Shown here one piece after another: positions 33,541 through 42,050 of a stretch of 61,273 nucleotides of DNA. This stretch comes from Paenibacillus sp. (GTDB lineage Bacteria; Bacillota; Bacilli; Paenibacillales; Paenibacillaceae). The notes beneath the pieces were generated by a model. That model was not told the DNA's origin. It searched no databases and saw only the letters and a program-made list of their open reading frames with translations. Position 1 is the stretch's first letter; the number at the start of each line of letters is the position of its first letter. The position numbers were made by a program, and so were the translations under genes. The DNA lies in the NCBI GenBank assembly GCA_023512345.1, contig JAILZT010000029.1, positions 1 to 61,273 on the forward strand. Direction: 5' to 3'.

Positions 33541-35037
33541 TTAGACTGATATAGCAGCCAACGAATAAATGGACTTCAACGGGTGAAGCGAGAGTGACTC
33601 TACCTTACCTTCTCCCCCTTTTGCATAAATCTCCATACCTGTACTAGATGGGTCCGGAAAAATTTGATCTGTGATCACGATCTCTCCATCATTAGCAAAC
33701 ACTTCTATAGAAGAATGATCTACAAAGACATGAAGTTTTAGGCGTCCATTCTTAGTTTCCAGCTGTACCCCATGCTTACAAGGGAATGCCTCGTGGAACC
33801 CGGATTCTCCCGAATGGGTGCGGTCAACAAACAAAGTCTGAGATACAGTGTTATATCCGACAATCGTTTCCTCATGCGATGATTTCCGAAGCTTGAAGCC
33901 CACTTCTTCCGCATCACCCAAATCGATCTCACATTCAATCTCATAGTGTTCATAGTTAATGCCGGATAGTAGATTTTGATCTGAACAGATGGCTGTATCA
34001 ATCCAGCTTAGCCCTTCCATCCGCAGCTTCTGCAATTCGGAAACCGGCTTTTGCACCAATCTAACCCCTGCTGTCCCAGTCTTCAAATGGAGTTCCCTCG
34101 GCAGCGTCATCGCACTTCTCCAGCTGATAGTCGGAGTAAGATTTGCATATTTCCAGTTGCTCATCCAACCTATAAACAGCTTGCCATTATCCGGTGCTTG
34201 AGCATCTGACCAAGTCACACCCGCATAATTATCTCGCCCATGATCCAACCAAATTACAGTATCAGGGGATGCTTCATTTATAAATACACTGCCATCAAAA
34301 CTTCCAATAAAATATTGGGTTCTCGACCCTTCCGCGAACTGCGGGTTATCACCGATACTAACAATCAGAACCCATTTGGTTTGATCCGATCTACCGTCCA
34401 CTGGAAGCTCAATCAAATCAGGACATTCCCATACCCCATCATGAGAGCCTTCCGCAGCGCCAAATTCACTTTGAAACGACCATTCTATTAAATTGGGGGA
34501 CGTATAAAAATGAACACGATCACCCGCTGCTAGCACCATGACCCATTCTTTCTTAGGAGCATACCAAAATACTTTGGGATCACGGAAATCTGTAATTTGT
34601 TCATCGCTGAGCACAGGGTTCCCTGCATATACCGTCCATGTTCTCCCTTTGTCTTGACTGTAGGCTAGACTTTGCCGCTGTCTTGGGCGACCCGTTCCCG
34701 GATACTCATCTGCATGAGTAAATATGGCTACTAGACCCGGCTTCCCACCAAAAAATCCGCTGGTATCCTCCCAATCTACAACTGCACTTCCTGAGAAAAT
34801 ATGGCCGTTCTCATCGGGTTCCAATGCAATCGGGCGATGCTCCCAGTGAACCAAATCCGTACTGATGGCATGCCCCCAGTGCATAGGCCCCCAAGTAGTG
34901 CCTTCCGGATGATGCTGATAGAACAGGTGATATTCACCTTCAAAATAGACCATTCCATTCGGATCATTCATCCATTTCTCGGGTGGTGTAAAGTGAACCT
35001 GTGCCCGGTATTTCTCTCTACTATTATTCTCTATCAT
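33541..35037 (-). CDS. GH32 beta-fructosidase (sucrose/fructan hydrolase)
   Basis: A 498-residue glycoside hydrolase of family 32. The nucleophile is Asp25 in WMNDPNG, the stabiliser lies in FRDPKV, and the acid/base Glu in WECPD. The C-terminal beta-sandwich (about 345-490) contains DHSSIEVFANDGE. No signal peptide is present, so it acts inside the cell on imported sucrose or short fructans, releasing fructose for the neighbouring kinase. It could be a sucrase, levanase or inulinase; because import is by an ABC system and not a PTS, an unphosphorylated substrate is expected. The ATG at 35037 has GGAG eight bases upstream and is preferred over 35091. Confidence 0.88.
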   Translation of the reverse strand: MIENNSREKYRAQVHFTPPEKWMNDPNGMVYFEGEYHLFYQHHPEGTTWGPMHWGHAISTDLVHWEHRPIALEPDENGHIFSGSAVVDWEDTSGFFGGKPGLVAIFTHADEYPGTGRPRQRQSLAYSQDKGRTWTVYAGNPVLSDEQITDFRDPKVFWYAPKKEWVMVLAAGDRVHFYTSPNLIEWSFQSEFGAAEGSHDGVWECPDLIELPVDGRSDQTKWVLIVSIGDNPQFAEGSRTQYFIGSFDGSVFINEASPDTVIWLDHGRDNYAGVTWSDAQAPDNGKLFIGWMSNWKYANLTPTISWRSAMTLPRELHLKTGTAGVRLVQKPVSELQKLRMEGLSWIDTAICSDQNLLSGINYEHYEIECEIDLGDAEEVGFKLRKSSHEETIVGYNTVSQTLFVDRTHSGESGFHEAFPCKHGVQLETKNGRLKLHVFVDHSSIEVFANDGEIVITDQIFPDPSSTGMEIYAKGGEGKVESLSLHPLKSIYSLAAISV

Positions 35038-35062
35038 CTCTGTCACTCCCATGAAATAGTAA

Positions 35063-35100
35063 CGCCGAAGAATGATCCAATATTGGAGCATCCTCCGGCG
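35063..35100 (-). other. Hairpin between the binding-protein and GH32 genes
   Basis: CGCCGaAGAATGATCCAAT pairs with ATTGGAGCATCCTCCGGCG as a long stem with few mismatches. No T-run follows on the minus strand, so it is more like a 3'-end stabiliser or processing stem for the binding-protein mRNA than a terminator. Confidence 0.6.
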
Positions 35101-35116
35101 ATTGAATTAGTACCCT

Positions 35117-36733
35117 TTATTCGCTAGCTGCATTTCTGTCGTAGCCATCCTGTTTGATTTTCAGCCAATCCTGTAGACCAAGACGATCTAATTCCTTGAG
35201 ATAAGCAGCCCAATCTTGCTCTACCTTCCCGTTCTCAGTCCATTCCGCACGCTTCATTAATACATACGGAAATAAATCAGCTTCGATGGTGGAGATACGG
35301 TCCAAATCTTCCAAAGAGAAGAATACTCTTGGGTAAATATTGCTAGCTTTCATATCCGGTACATAGGTAGTCTTGAGGATATCCAATCTCCAAGCTGCAT
35401 CATCAGGCATTGTTGTTACTTTGCCATAATAAGTATCCAGAATCGCGAGCGGACCCCCAACGCTGGTCTTCGATCTCAATTCACCCGGGGCCGTTCCTTC
35501 CAATGGTAAATGCTTCAGCATGTTTGCCGCTTCATCGAATTCAAAGATATTTTGTTGTGCATCATCCCCGTACGTTCCCCAGTTATTTTGTACCGATTGA
35601 AGCGGATCATAGAGTTGATCCATCCATTTAGCAGTAGCTTCGAGATTTTTGTTATCTTTAGTTACAACCATTCTTCCTCTGTCAAAACCCATTCCGTTCG
35701 ATCTGGTTACATTTTTCGTACCATCCGGCCCAGCGAGCGCTGGCATTGGCTGATACATGTCGTTCATTCCAGATACGTTTGCTTTATCCCAAGTGAAGTA
35801 CAGCCCGTAACGATTTTCTTTACCTTTTGCAATAAAAGTGTTCCAGTCCTGCGTCATATACTCCACATCGATTAAACCTTCTTTATACAATTCATTGAAA
35901 TATTTGACGCCCTCTTTATATCCATCTTGGGAAGCTGCAAACGAAACTTTGCCATCATCACTTACAAGCGTCAAATCCCAGTTCATCCCCGGTCCAAAGG
36001 AGCCGAATAGGAATCCAATGTCTTCGTTGCCGCCGTTAGCATTGATGAACGAAACCGGAATCTCATCCGCTTTACCGTTGCCATTTGGATCTTGGGTCTT
36101 AAAGGCAATCAAAACTTTTTTCAATTCTTCCGTTGTGGTTGGCATTTCAAGATTAAGCTTTTTGAGCCATTCCACATTGATCCAAGGGATGTTGTTAACA
36201 GAGTGGATGCTATCTTTACCTGCACCCAGCTCTTCAATCCAAGGGAGCGAATAAATATGTCCATCTGGAGCTGTAATCATCGCTTTATATTGAGGCACCT
36301 GCTCAAGCACCTTTTTGAAATTCGGCATTTGATTCTCAACAATATCATCCAACGGTATGATCGTTCCGTCTTTGGCCAGCTTCAAAAGATCATAATCCGT
36401 TAATCCTGCGTCAAAAATAGCATCGGGAAGTTCTCCCGTAGCAAGTGCCAGGTTTCTTTTCTCGGCGAATATGTCATTGGTATAATTAGTCCAGTCGATG
36501 TGTATTCCAGTTGTCTCCTCCATGCGCTTGAATACCAGTTTTTCATTGGGATCAACAGGAGCCAGGACGTTGCTTTGGGTCATAAACTTCAGACTTGGTT
36601 TAGAATCGGAGCTCTTGTTAGAACCATTGTTTTTTGCAGTCGAATCATTGGCACCGTTATTACCACCGCAACCAGATACCGCCAATATTGCCCCTAAAGA
36701 AAGAATTGCCGCTGTTTTTTTATACCCTTTCAA
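35117..36733 (-). CDS. Extracellular solute-binding lipoprotein of a carbohydrate ABC importer
   Basis: A 538-residue lipoprotein. The signal peptide ends in the lipobox AVSGC with lipidated Cys22, followed by an Asn/Ser-rich linker (about 23-45) and a two-lobed binding fold of the LplA/family-1 type. Length fits the large LplA-like group of Paenibacillus. The start is TTG with AGGAGGGG upstream. It follows the two permease genes and precedes the GH32 gene, so the ligand is probably sucrose or a fructo-oligosaccharide; that is an inference from context. No ATPase gene is in the cluster, so a shared MsmK/MsmX-type ATPase elsewhere is expected. Confidence 0.9.
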   Translation of the reverse strand: MKGYKKTAAILSLGAILAVSGCGGNNGANDSTAKNNGSNKSSDSKPSLKFMTQSNVLAPVDPNEKLVFKRMEETTGIHIDWTNYTNDIFAEKRNLALATGELPDAIFDAGLTDYDLLKLAKDGTIIPLDDIVENQMPNFKKVLEQVPQYKAMITAPDGHIYSLPWIEELGAGKDSIHSVNNIPWINVEWLKKLNLEMPTTTEELKKVLIAFKTQDPNGNGKADEIPVSFINANGGNEDIGFLFGSFGPGMNWDLTLVSDDGKVSFAASQDGYKEGVKYFNELYKEGLIDVEYMTQDWNTFIAKGKENRYGLYFTWDKANVSGMNDMYQPMPALAGPDGTKNVTRSNGMGFDRGRMVVTKDNKNLEATAKWMDQLYDPLQSVQNNWGTYGDDAQQNIFEFDEAANMLKHLPLEGTAPGELRSKTSVGGPLAILDTYYGKVTTMPDDAAWRLDILKTTYVPDMKASNIYPRVFFSLEDLDRISTIEADLFPYVLMKRAEWTENGKVEQDWAAYLKELDRLGLQDWLKIKQDGYDRNAASE

Positions 36734-36775
36734 AATAACCCCTCCTTGATTTATAAATCTATAATGATGGCCGGA

Positions 36776-37660
36776 TCACGATTTAAGCGATCCTACCATG
36801 ACACCCTTTTCGAAATACTTTTGGAAGAACGGATACATCACAATCAAAGGCAGACTGGAAATCACTATAGAAGCGTATTTGATAATTTCAGATAAACGCT
36901 TCATTTCAGCCATAGCCGTCCGATCTGTAATCATCCCAGGGTCGATCTGATTCTGAACCAGTATGGATCTTAGTACCAGCTGCAGTGGATACAACTTCGC
37001 ATTATCCAAATAAATCATCGCGTCAAAATAGGAGTTCCATTGGCCCACGAAAGCGTACAAGGCCAGAACGAATATGATGGGTTTGGACAGCGGTAGCACG
37101 ATCCGGAAGAAGATTAACATCTCCGTTGCACCGTCTACTTTTGCGGCCTCGTTCAATTCTCTAGGAATTCCTTTAAAGAAGGTTCTCGCCAAGATAATAT
37201 TCCATACACTCACTGCTCCGGGCACTATAATTGCCCATACCGTGTTGAGCATGCCCAGTTGCTTGATGACCAGAAAGGTAGGTATCAACCCCCCACCGAA
37301 AAACATAGTGAAGACAAATACAGTCATAAAGAATTTCTTCCCAACAAACTCATCCACGGAGAGCGAATAGCCTGCGAAGATCGAGACAGCCACGGTAAGA
37401 AATGCGAAAGCCGACGAGTAAAAAACAGCATTCACAAATCCGCGAAGCATCGCCTCATTCGAAAGGATCAGCTTGTATCCCTCAACGCTGTAGTCCGAAA
37501 GATTGAACGAAATCCCTTTATTCAATAGAGCCGTCGGTTCCATGAACGATGCAATTACGACATAAACGAGAGGAACTAAGATAAGTAACACGGCGAGATA
37601 TAACAGTACATAGTTGATCGTTAACACGACCTTGTCCATGCGGGTAGGCTTAATATTCAT
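36776..37660 (-). CDS. Carbohydrate ABC transporter permease (LplC/AraQ-like)
   Basis: A 294-residue membrane protein with six helices of the MalG class. The cytoplasmic EAA loop reads NEAAKVDGATEMLIFFRIVLP (about residues 170-190, where the shared ATPase docks). AAAGGAG precedes the ATG. It lies 17 bases after the LplB-like permease and 42 bases before the binding-protein gene. Confidence 0.92.
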   Translation of the reverse strand: MNIKPTRMDKVVLTINYVLLYLAVLLILVPLVYVVIASFMEPTALLNKGISFNLSDYSVEGYKLILSNEAMLRGFVNAVFYSSAFAFLTVAVSIFAGYSLSVDEFVGKKFFMTVFVFTMFFGGGLIPTFLVIKQLGMLNTVWAIIVPGAVSVWNIILARTFFKGIPRELNEAAKVDGATEMLIFFRIVLPLSKPIIFVLALYAFVGQWNSYFDAMIYLDNAKLYPLQLVLRSILVQNQIDPGMITDRTAMAEMKRLSEIIKYASIVISSLPLIVMYPFFQKYFEKGVMVGSLKS

Positions 37661-37677
37661 TGTGCGACTCCTTTCTT

Positions 37678-38631
37678 TTAATAGAGGCCTTCTCCTTCGT
37701 TCAATTTCTTAACGACGAAATTCACAAAGACCAGCAAGATAATATTGATGATGGAATTGAACAGACCAATCGCGGCAGAGTAGGAATAATCGCCTGCTTT
37801 CAACCCCACTTTGTATACATAGGTAGGCAAAATTTCAGAGGTTGGTAAGTTCATGGCTGTCTGCATCAGGAATGCCTTTTCAAATCCAATCGCCATAATC
37901 CCGCCCGCAGAAAGGATAAATACAATTGCCATAACAGGTTTAATGGTGGGTAGGTCAATATGCCATATTCTTTTTAGCAGGTTGGCTCCGTCAATCGTTG
38001 CAGCGTTATGCAGTTCAGGGTCAACTCCAGCTAATGCGGCGACATAGATAATCGATGCCCAGCCTGCTCCCTGCCAAATCCCCGACAATACATAAATTGA
38101 CCTGAAATAATCCGGGTCTGACATAAATACGATCGGATGTCCTGTGGCCCACGTAATGATTTGATTCACTGGCCCTATTGGGGACAAGAAGACAAATGCC
38201 ATACCCACAATAACAACAACCGATATAAAGTTCGGAGCGTAGAGGATCAACTGAACGTTTTTCTTAACACCCTCTTTGCGCACCTGATTCAACATCAATG
38301 CGAGCAATATCGGAATTGGGAACCCAAGAAGGAGCCCATAAGCGCTTAATTTCAAAGTGTTCATAAAAATGAGTTCAAAGTTAGGAGCATTCAAAAACTT
38401 CTCGAAAAACTTGAATCCTACCCAATCACTTCCTAGTATCCCCTTGCTGTAACTAAAATCCTTAAAAGCGATGATTACACCGTACATAGGTACGTATTTG
38501 AATAGCAGTGTAAGAATGAAAGCCGGTGCGATCAGCCCGTACAAAAAAATATTACTTTTTACAAATTCCAGTTTCCTTTTGAAATCAGTTGATCTCCTCG
38601 TTTTTTTATCTAGTTCGATGGAGTGTTGCAA
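37678..38631 (-). CDS. Carbohydrate ABC transporter permease (LplB-like)
   Basis: A 317-residue membrane protein, first gene of the sugar-uptake operon. It has six helices and the EAA loop NAATIDGANLLKRIWHIDLP (about residues 205-225). The N-terminal LYGLIAPAFILTLLFKYVPMYG is characteristic of LplB/YtcP permeases. The start is TTG, with AGGGGG seven bases upstream. A clear sigma-A promoter stands 112 bases upstream, with an inverted repeat between promoter and gene. Confidence 0.92.
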   Translation of the reverse strand: MQHSIELDKKTRRSTDFKRKLEFVKSNIFLYGLIAPAFILTLLFKYVPMYGVIIAFKDFSYSKGILGSDWVGFKFFEKFLNAPNFELIFMNTLKLSAYGLLLGFPIPILLALMLNQVRKEGVKKNVQLILYAPNFISVVVIVGMAFVFLSPIGPVNQIITWATGHPIVFMSDPDYFRSIYVLSGIWQGAGWASIIYVAALAGVDPELHNAATIDGANLLKRIWHIDLPTIKPVMAIVFILSAGGIMAIGFEKAFLMQTAMNLPTSEILPTYVYKVGLKAGDYSYSAAIGLFNSIINIILLVFVNFVVKKLNEGEGLY

Positions 38632-38699
38632 GATTTAGCCCCCTATCTAGTCATTTAATTTACATTTGCACAATCCACACTTACCAAAACAAACATTTT

Positions 38700-38723
38700 C
38701 TTTATGAAAGGGTTCTCATAAAG
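38700..38723 (-). promoter_or_regulatory. Operator candidate just downstream of the sugar-operon start
   Basis: The perfect eight-base arms CTTTATGA and TCATAAAG are separated by eight bases. The site spans about +13 to +36 of the predicted transcript, a usual position for a repressor roadblock. The divergent LacI-family gene encodes the obvious candidate ligand; the pairing is inferred. Confidence 0.5.
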
Positions 38724-38742
38724 TGTTTCGTTCCGCTCATTC

Positions 38743-38771
38743 AATTTACAATCAACTGAAATATAAGTCAA
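38743..38771 (-). promoter_or_regulatory. Sigma-A promoter of the sugar-uptake operon
   Basis: The minus strand shows -35 TTGACT (38766-38771), a 17-base spacer and -10 TAAATT (38743-38748). Confidence 0.8.
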
Positions 38772-38788
38772 TACTTTTTGTAAAATTA

Positions 38789-38806
38789 ATTGTTTATATG
38801 AACAAT
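38789..38806. promoter_or_regulatory. Imperfect palindrome upstream of the sugar-operon -35
   Basis: ATTGTTTATATGAACAAT has six-base perfect arms. Its minus strand begins ATTGTTCAT, the same element that occurs at 38939-38947 and 39040-39048 on the plus strand. It lies 18 bases upstream of the -35, a fitting place for an activator or second operator. Confidence 0.45.
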
Positions 38807-38869
38807 ACGACAAACTATTTAACGTTACATTTGTTTATATTTTTGTTGCATTCAATTGTATTTTGTTGA

Positions 38870-38883
38870 TGTAAGCGTTATAA
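38870..38883. promoter_or_regulatory. CRE-like site (CcpA)
   Basis: TGTAAGCGTTATAA agrees with the catabolite-responsive consensus TGWAANCGNTNWCA at 13 of 14 positions. It lies between the divergent sugar operon and regulator gene. Confidence 0.45.
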
Positions 38884-38901
38884 TTATGATTATAATAGAT
38901 G

Positions 38902-38915
38902 TATAAGCGATAACA
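38902..38915. promoter_or_regulatory. Second CRE-like site (CcpA)
   Basis: TATAAGCGATAACA matches TGWAANCGNTNWCA at 13 of 14 positions. It lies 32 bases from the first site. Confidence 0.45.
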
Positions 38916-38937
38916 GCTGATAATCATCTTTTACAGT

Positions 38938-39052
38938 AATTGTTCATTTGTTTACTATTTACATTTGAAATCACCTGATTTTTTGACAAGTTTATAAGTT
39001 ATTTCTCTATTTCGTGTACATTGCACGTTTTTCCGAATAATTGTTCATTTGT
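38938..39052 (+). repeat. Direct repeat TAATTGTTCATTTGT, two copies 100 bases apart
   Basis: Identical 15-base copies at 38938-38952 and 39038-39052 precede the regulator gene. They share TTGTTCAT with the palindrome at 38789-38806 and with the region upstream of the kinase/exporter operon (45091). Confidence 0.6.
38983..39011 (+). promoter_or_regulatory. Promoter candidate of the LacI-family gene
   Basis: -35 TTGACA (38983-38988) is perfect; after 17 bases comes TCTATT (39006-39011), a weak -10. It lies between the two direct repeats, about 148 bases before the ATG. Confidence 0.45.
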
Positions 39053-39158
39053 AACTTTTAAGTTGATAATTAATTACATTTGGTATACATTTAGCATAAT
39101 CTACTATCTACATGACAGTGACTGTGAATACTTAGGATCACCAAAGGAGTTATTTCGA

Positions 39159-40202
39159 ATGCAGAAAGAAAAAGTAACCATTCAATATATCGCTGATTCA
39201 TTAGGGCTATCCAGAAATACCGTGTCCAAAGCGTTAAATGGAAGCCATACGGTACCTTCTGATACGCGCAATAAAGTCATCAAAAGAGCTATCGAGCTGA
39301 ACTACAAACAATTTGCGCTTGTTGAACAGGAATCCAGCATTCCTAAAAACCCTGGCAACATCGCATTAATCACCTCTAACATGCCTAACAGCTCCCACTT
39401 CGGAACCTCATTACTTAGCGGCTTGGAGAAAAAAATTAGCTCCGAAGGCTACAATTTATCCATTCACATCGTTCGGGAAACGGAAATTGAAGCACTTGTT
39501 CTTCCTCTGAATTTCGATAAAAGCAAAGTGGACGGAATCGTGTGTATCGAGTTATTTAACAAGAAATATACGGATTTTATTAATGCACTGGACATCCCTA
39601 CCATCTTCATTGATGCCTCGGCTGAAATATTCTATCCAGAACTGAATTCGGATTTAATATTGATGGAGAATGAACACAGCACTTATTTTATGACTCATAA
39701 ATTGATCGAGCACGGCTGTTCTACGCTAGGTTTTGTCGGTGATTATAACCACTGTAAGAGCTTTAACGAGAGATGGGTGGGTTTTAACAAAGCTTTAACC
39801 ACTGCCCAATTACCGACCGACAGCTCATACAACATTCTGGAAAATGACAAATTCTTCTCAGACCCAAGGTGGCTCGAACAAAGACTACTTGAAATGGATT
39901 CATACCCTTCTGCCTTTGTATGTGCAAATGATTTTATAGCCATTAACGTGATGAGGATTCTAAAAGCTCAGAATATCAACATTCCTGAAGATATTATGAT
40001 TTGCGGATTCGACGACTCTCCAGAGTCACAGATCGTAGAACCCCATTTAACAACTGTTCGTATTTATCGGGATGATATGGGAATCATGGCTGCTGAAATG
40101 TTATTATCCAGGGTACAGAATCCTCATAAACCACCTCAAGTAACTCATGTTAGAACAACACCCATCTTTAGAAGTACTACCGGCCAATTGATTCTGGATT
40201 AA
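39159..40202 (+). CDS. LacI-family transcriptional regulator
   Basis: A 347-residue regulator and the only plus-strand gene in the window. The N-terminal helix-turn-helix and hinge helix (TIQYIADSLGLSRNTVSKAL, residues 7-26) are followed by a periplasmic-binding-like sensor domain (about 62-340). The ATG at 39159 has AAAGGAG upstream; the frame open further upstream holds promoter sequence. It diverges from the sugar-uptake operon, so it most likely controls that operon in response to sucrose, fructose or a phosphorylated derivative. The effector is inferred. Confidence 0.92.
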   Translation: MQKEKVTIQYIADSLGLSRNTVSKALNGSHTVPSDTRNKVIKRAIELNYKQFALVEQESSIPKNPGNIALITSNMPNSSHFGTSLLSGLEKKISSEGYNLSIHIVRETEIEALVLPLNFDKSKVDGIVCIELFNKKYTDFINALDIPTIFIDASAEIFYPELNSDLILMENEHSTYFMTHKLIEHGCSTLGFVGDYNHCKSFNERWVGFNKALTTAQLPTDSSYNILENDKFFSDPRWLEQRLLEMDSYPSAFVCANDFIAINVMRILKAQNINIPEDIMICGFDDSPESQIVEPHLTTVRIYRDDMGIMAAEMLLSRVQNPHKPPQVTHVRTTPIFRSTTGQLILD

Positions 40203-40261
40203 TAACCGACCTTTGGCGCATGCAGCAGTCGACTTAGTTAATATATAAATTAGTGGCATAC

Positions 40262-40304
40262 AAAAAAGGAGCTCTTACCACTTCCGTGGTTAGCTCCTTT
40301 TTTG
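40262..40304. terminator. Bidirectional terminator between the LacI gene and the ABC exporter operon
   Basis: AAAAAAGGAGCT.TTACCAC and GTGGTTAGCTCCTTTTTT form a strong stem with A/T runs on both sides. It can serve the convergent genes on either strand. Confidence 0.9.
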
Positions 40305-40322
40305 TACACGCTCATTATAAGT

Positions 40323-42050
40323 TCACGCACTAGCTTCACCAGTTTCTTCTCTCTCATATACCCGAACCAATTCCGGATAGAGTACACCGTTTATCATCAA
40401 TTCTTCATGAGTGCCCTTCTCAGCAATCCGCCCTTCCTTCATGACATAGATGAGGTCAGCATTCATCACAGTGGATAAACGGTGGGCAATAATGATCGTC
40501 GTACGACCTTTGCGGTTGTCGTCCAATGTCCGCTGGACCCTCCTCTCGGTTTCCATATCCAATGCAGAAGTAGCTTCGTCCAGAATCAGCAGCTCCGGAT
40601 CTCTTAGCATTGCCCTTGCCAAAGCAAGCCTCTGCCGCTGCCCTCCCGAAAGCTGCACACCACGTTCCCCTATGGTTTCATCAAGTCCATTAGGCAAATC
40701 ATCAATGGCATCGGAGAGCTCCGCCCGCTGAAGAACCTCTATCACCTGATCCTCCGAAGCTCCCTGCCCGAACAGCACATTCTGCCGGACCGTATCAGCC
40801 AGAAGATACGGCTCTTGAAATACGATGGAGATTCTTCCAAGCCAATCCTTTCTCGAAATATCCGACAGCAGAATACCGTTGATCCGGATGGCTCCACCGG
40901 AGGGGTCATAGAACCGGGTCAACAATTGCGCAAGCGTTGATTTTCCCCCTCCACTCGCCCCGACAACAGCAATTTTCTTACCTATTGGAAACTCTGCGTT
41001 GAATCCCTTTAGAACATTCTCTTCTTCATATGCGAAATTCACATGTTCAAACGTGATGGAGCGGATTTCATCTCCTAATGAGAGTCCCCCATCTTCTTCC
41101 AGGGGAATGGCATGATAGGCCTGAATGCGGTCGATATAAGCAAATCTGGCAACCAGGTCCATGACATAACGCAACATCCCGTAGAAGCTGTCCAACAGTT
41201 GATTCACAAGCTGAAGAACAACCAGGAAGGTTCCGAGCGTTAAGTCGCCTTCCATTAGCTGATAGCCGCCAACAGCCACAACGGCAATGGAAACCGCCCA
41301 ATGCATAGGGAGACTGGTGAGCACCTGCCAATTCACCATTTTCGTTTCCCTGAGAATCGCCTCATAATAGTCCCGAAAGAGAGCGTGATAGCGTTTGGCC
41401 TCCCATTCCGTCCGATGAAACGCTACCACCTCCCGGGTAGCCGAAATCCCTTCCTCCAAATGCACAGCCAGATGAGTGTGTCTTTCAATCACCTCGGCAG
41501 AGGCGCTCTTTCTCCTTTTCGTAAATACATAAGCATTGCAGATATACAAAAGACTGATGCCAAGAACACAAAGAAGAATACCCATACTGGAATAGCCTAC
41601 AACCACAATCATGATCAGCGTCTGAAGTAGCATTTGTATACCCCGTGGTGTCTGATAGCTGGTTAAAGATCCCGTTTCCAGGACATCACTATTCAGGTTT
41701 TGAACAAATTTAGTCCCCCGTTCTTTTTGAAACTCCGAGGAAGGAAATCGGAACAGCCGTCGCAGCATGTCTCTCGTCAAGAGCTGCGTCAGTACATATT
41801 CGTTGCGCACAGAAAAATAAGGTGTGGCGACAAATAGGATAGCATGGCACAAGAAAATCAATGTAAATATGCCCAAAATCATGGGTAGAAGTTCAAATTT
41901 CTGCTCTGTAAAAATATCATCGATCACAAATTTTTGCATATAAGTTGACGCAACGCCAAGTATGCTTTCAAAGAGAATCAGTACGAGCACCAGCCGAAAT
42001 CCGGCTTTGATCTTCATTAGGTTGTTCCATATCCACTTTATGTAACTCAT
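40323..42050 (-). CDS. ABC exporter half-transporter (second subunit)
   Basis: A 575-residue type-IV-fold ABC half-transporter. Six membrane helices (about 1-310) precede a nucleotide-binding domain with Walker A GASGGGKST (about residues 363-371), signature LSGGQRQR, Walker B LLILDEATSALD with the catalytic Glu, and H-loop AHR. All motifs are intact. It overlaps the upstream ABC gene by four bases, so the two subunits are coupled and probably form a heterodimer. Multidrug or antibiotic/peptide efflux fits the operon with an APH-type kinase; the substrate is unknown. Confidence 0.9.
   Translation of the reverse strand: MSYIKWIWNNLMKIKAGFRLVLVLILFESILGVASTYMQKFVIDDIFTEQKFELLPMILGIFTLIFLCHAILFVATPYFSVRNEYVLTQLLTRDMLRRLFRFPSSEFQKERGTKFVQNLNSDVLETGSLTSYQTPRGIQMLLQTLIMIVVVGYSSMGILLCVLGISLLYICNAYVFTKRRKSASAEVIERHTHLAVHLEEGISATREVVAFHRTEWEAKRYHALFRDYYEAILRETKMVNWQVLTSLPMHWAVSIAVVAVGGYQLMEGDLTLGTFLVVLQLVNQLLDSFYGMLRYVMDLVARFAYIDRIQAYHAIPLEEDGGLSLGDEIRSITFEHVNFAYEEENVLKGFNAEFPIGKKIAVVGASGGGKSTLAQLLTRFYDPSGGAIRINGILLSDISRKDWLGRISIVFQEPYLLADTVRQNVLFGQGASEDQVIEVLQRAELSDAIDDLPNGLDETIGERGVQLSGGQRQRLALARAMLRDPELLILDEATSALDMETERRVQRTLDDNRKGRTTIIIAHRLSTVMNADLIYVMKEGRIAEKGTHEELMINGVLYPELVRVYEREETGEASA

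Noticed and set aside
39021..39158. 46-codon upstream extension of the LacI-family gene
   Set aside because: The stretch is AT-rich promoter DNA with the TTGTTCATTTGT repeat; AAAGGAG marks the start at 39159, where family homology begins.
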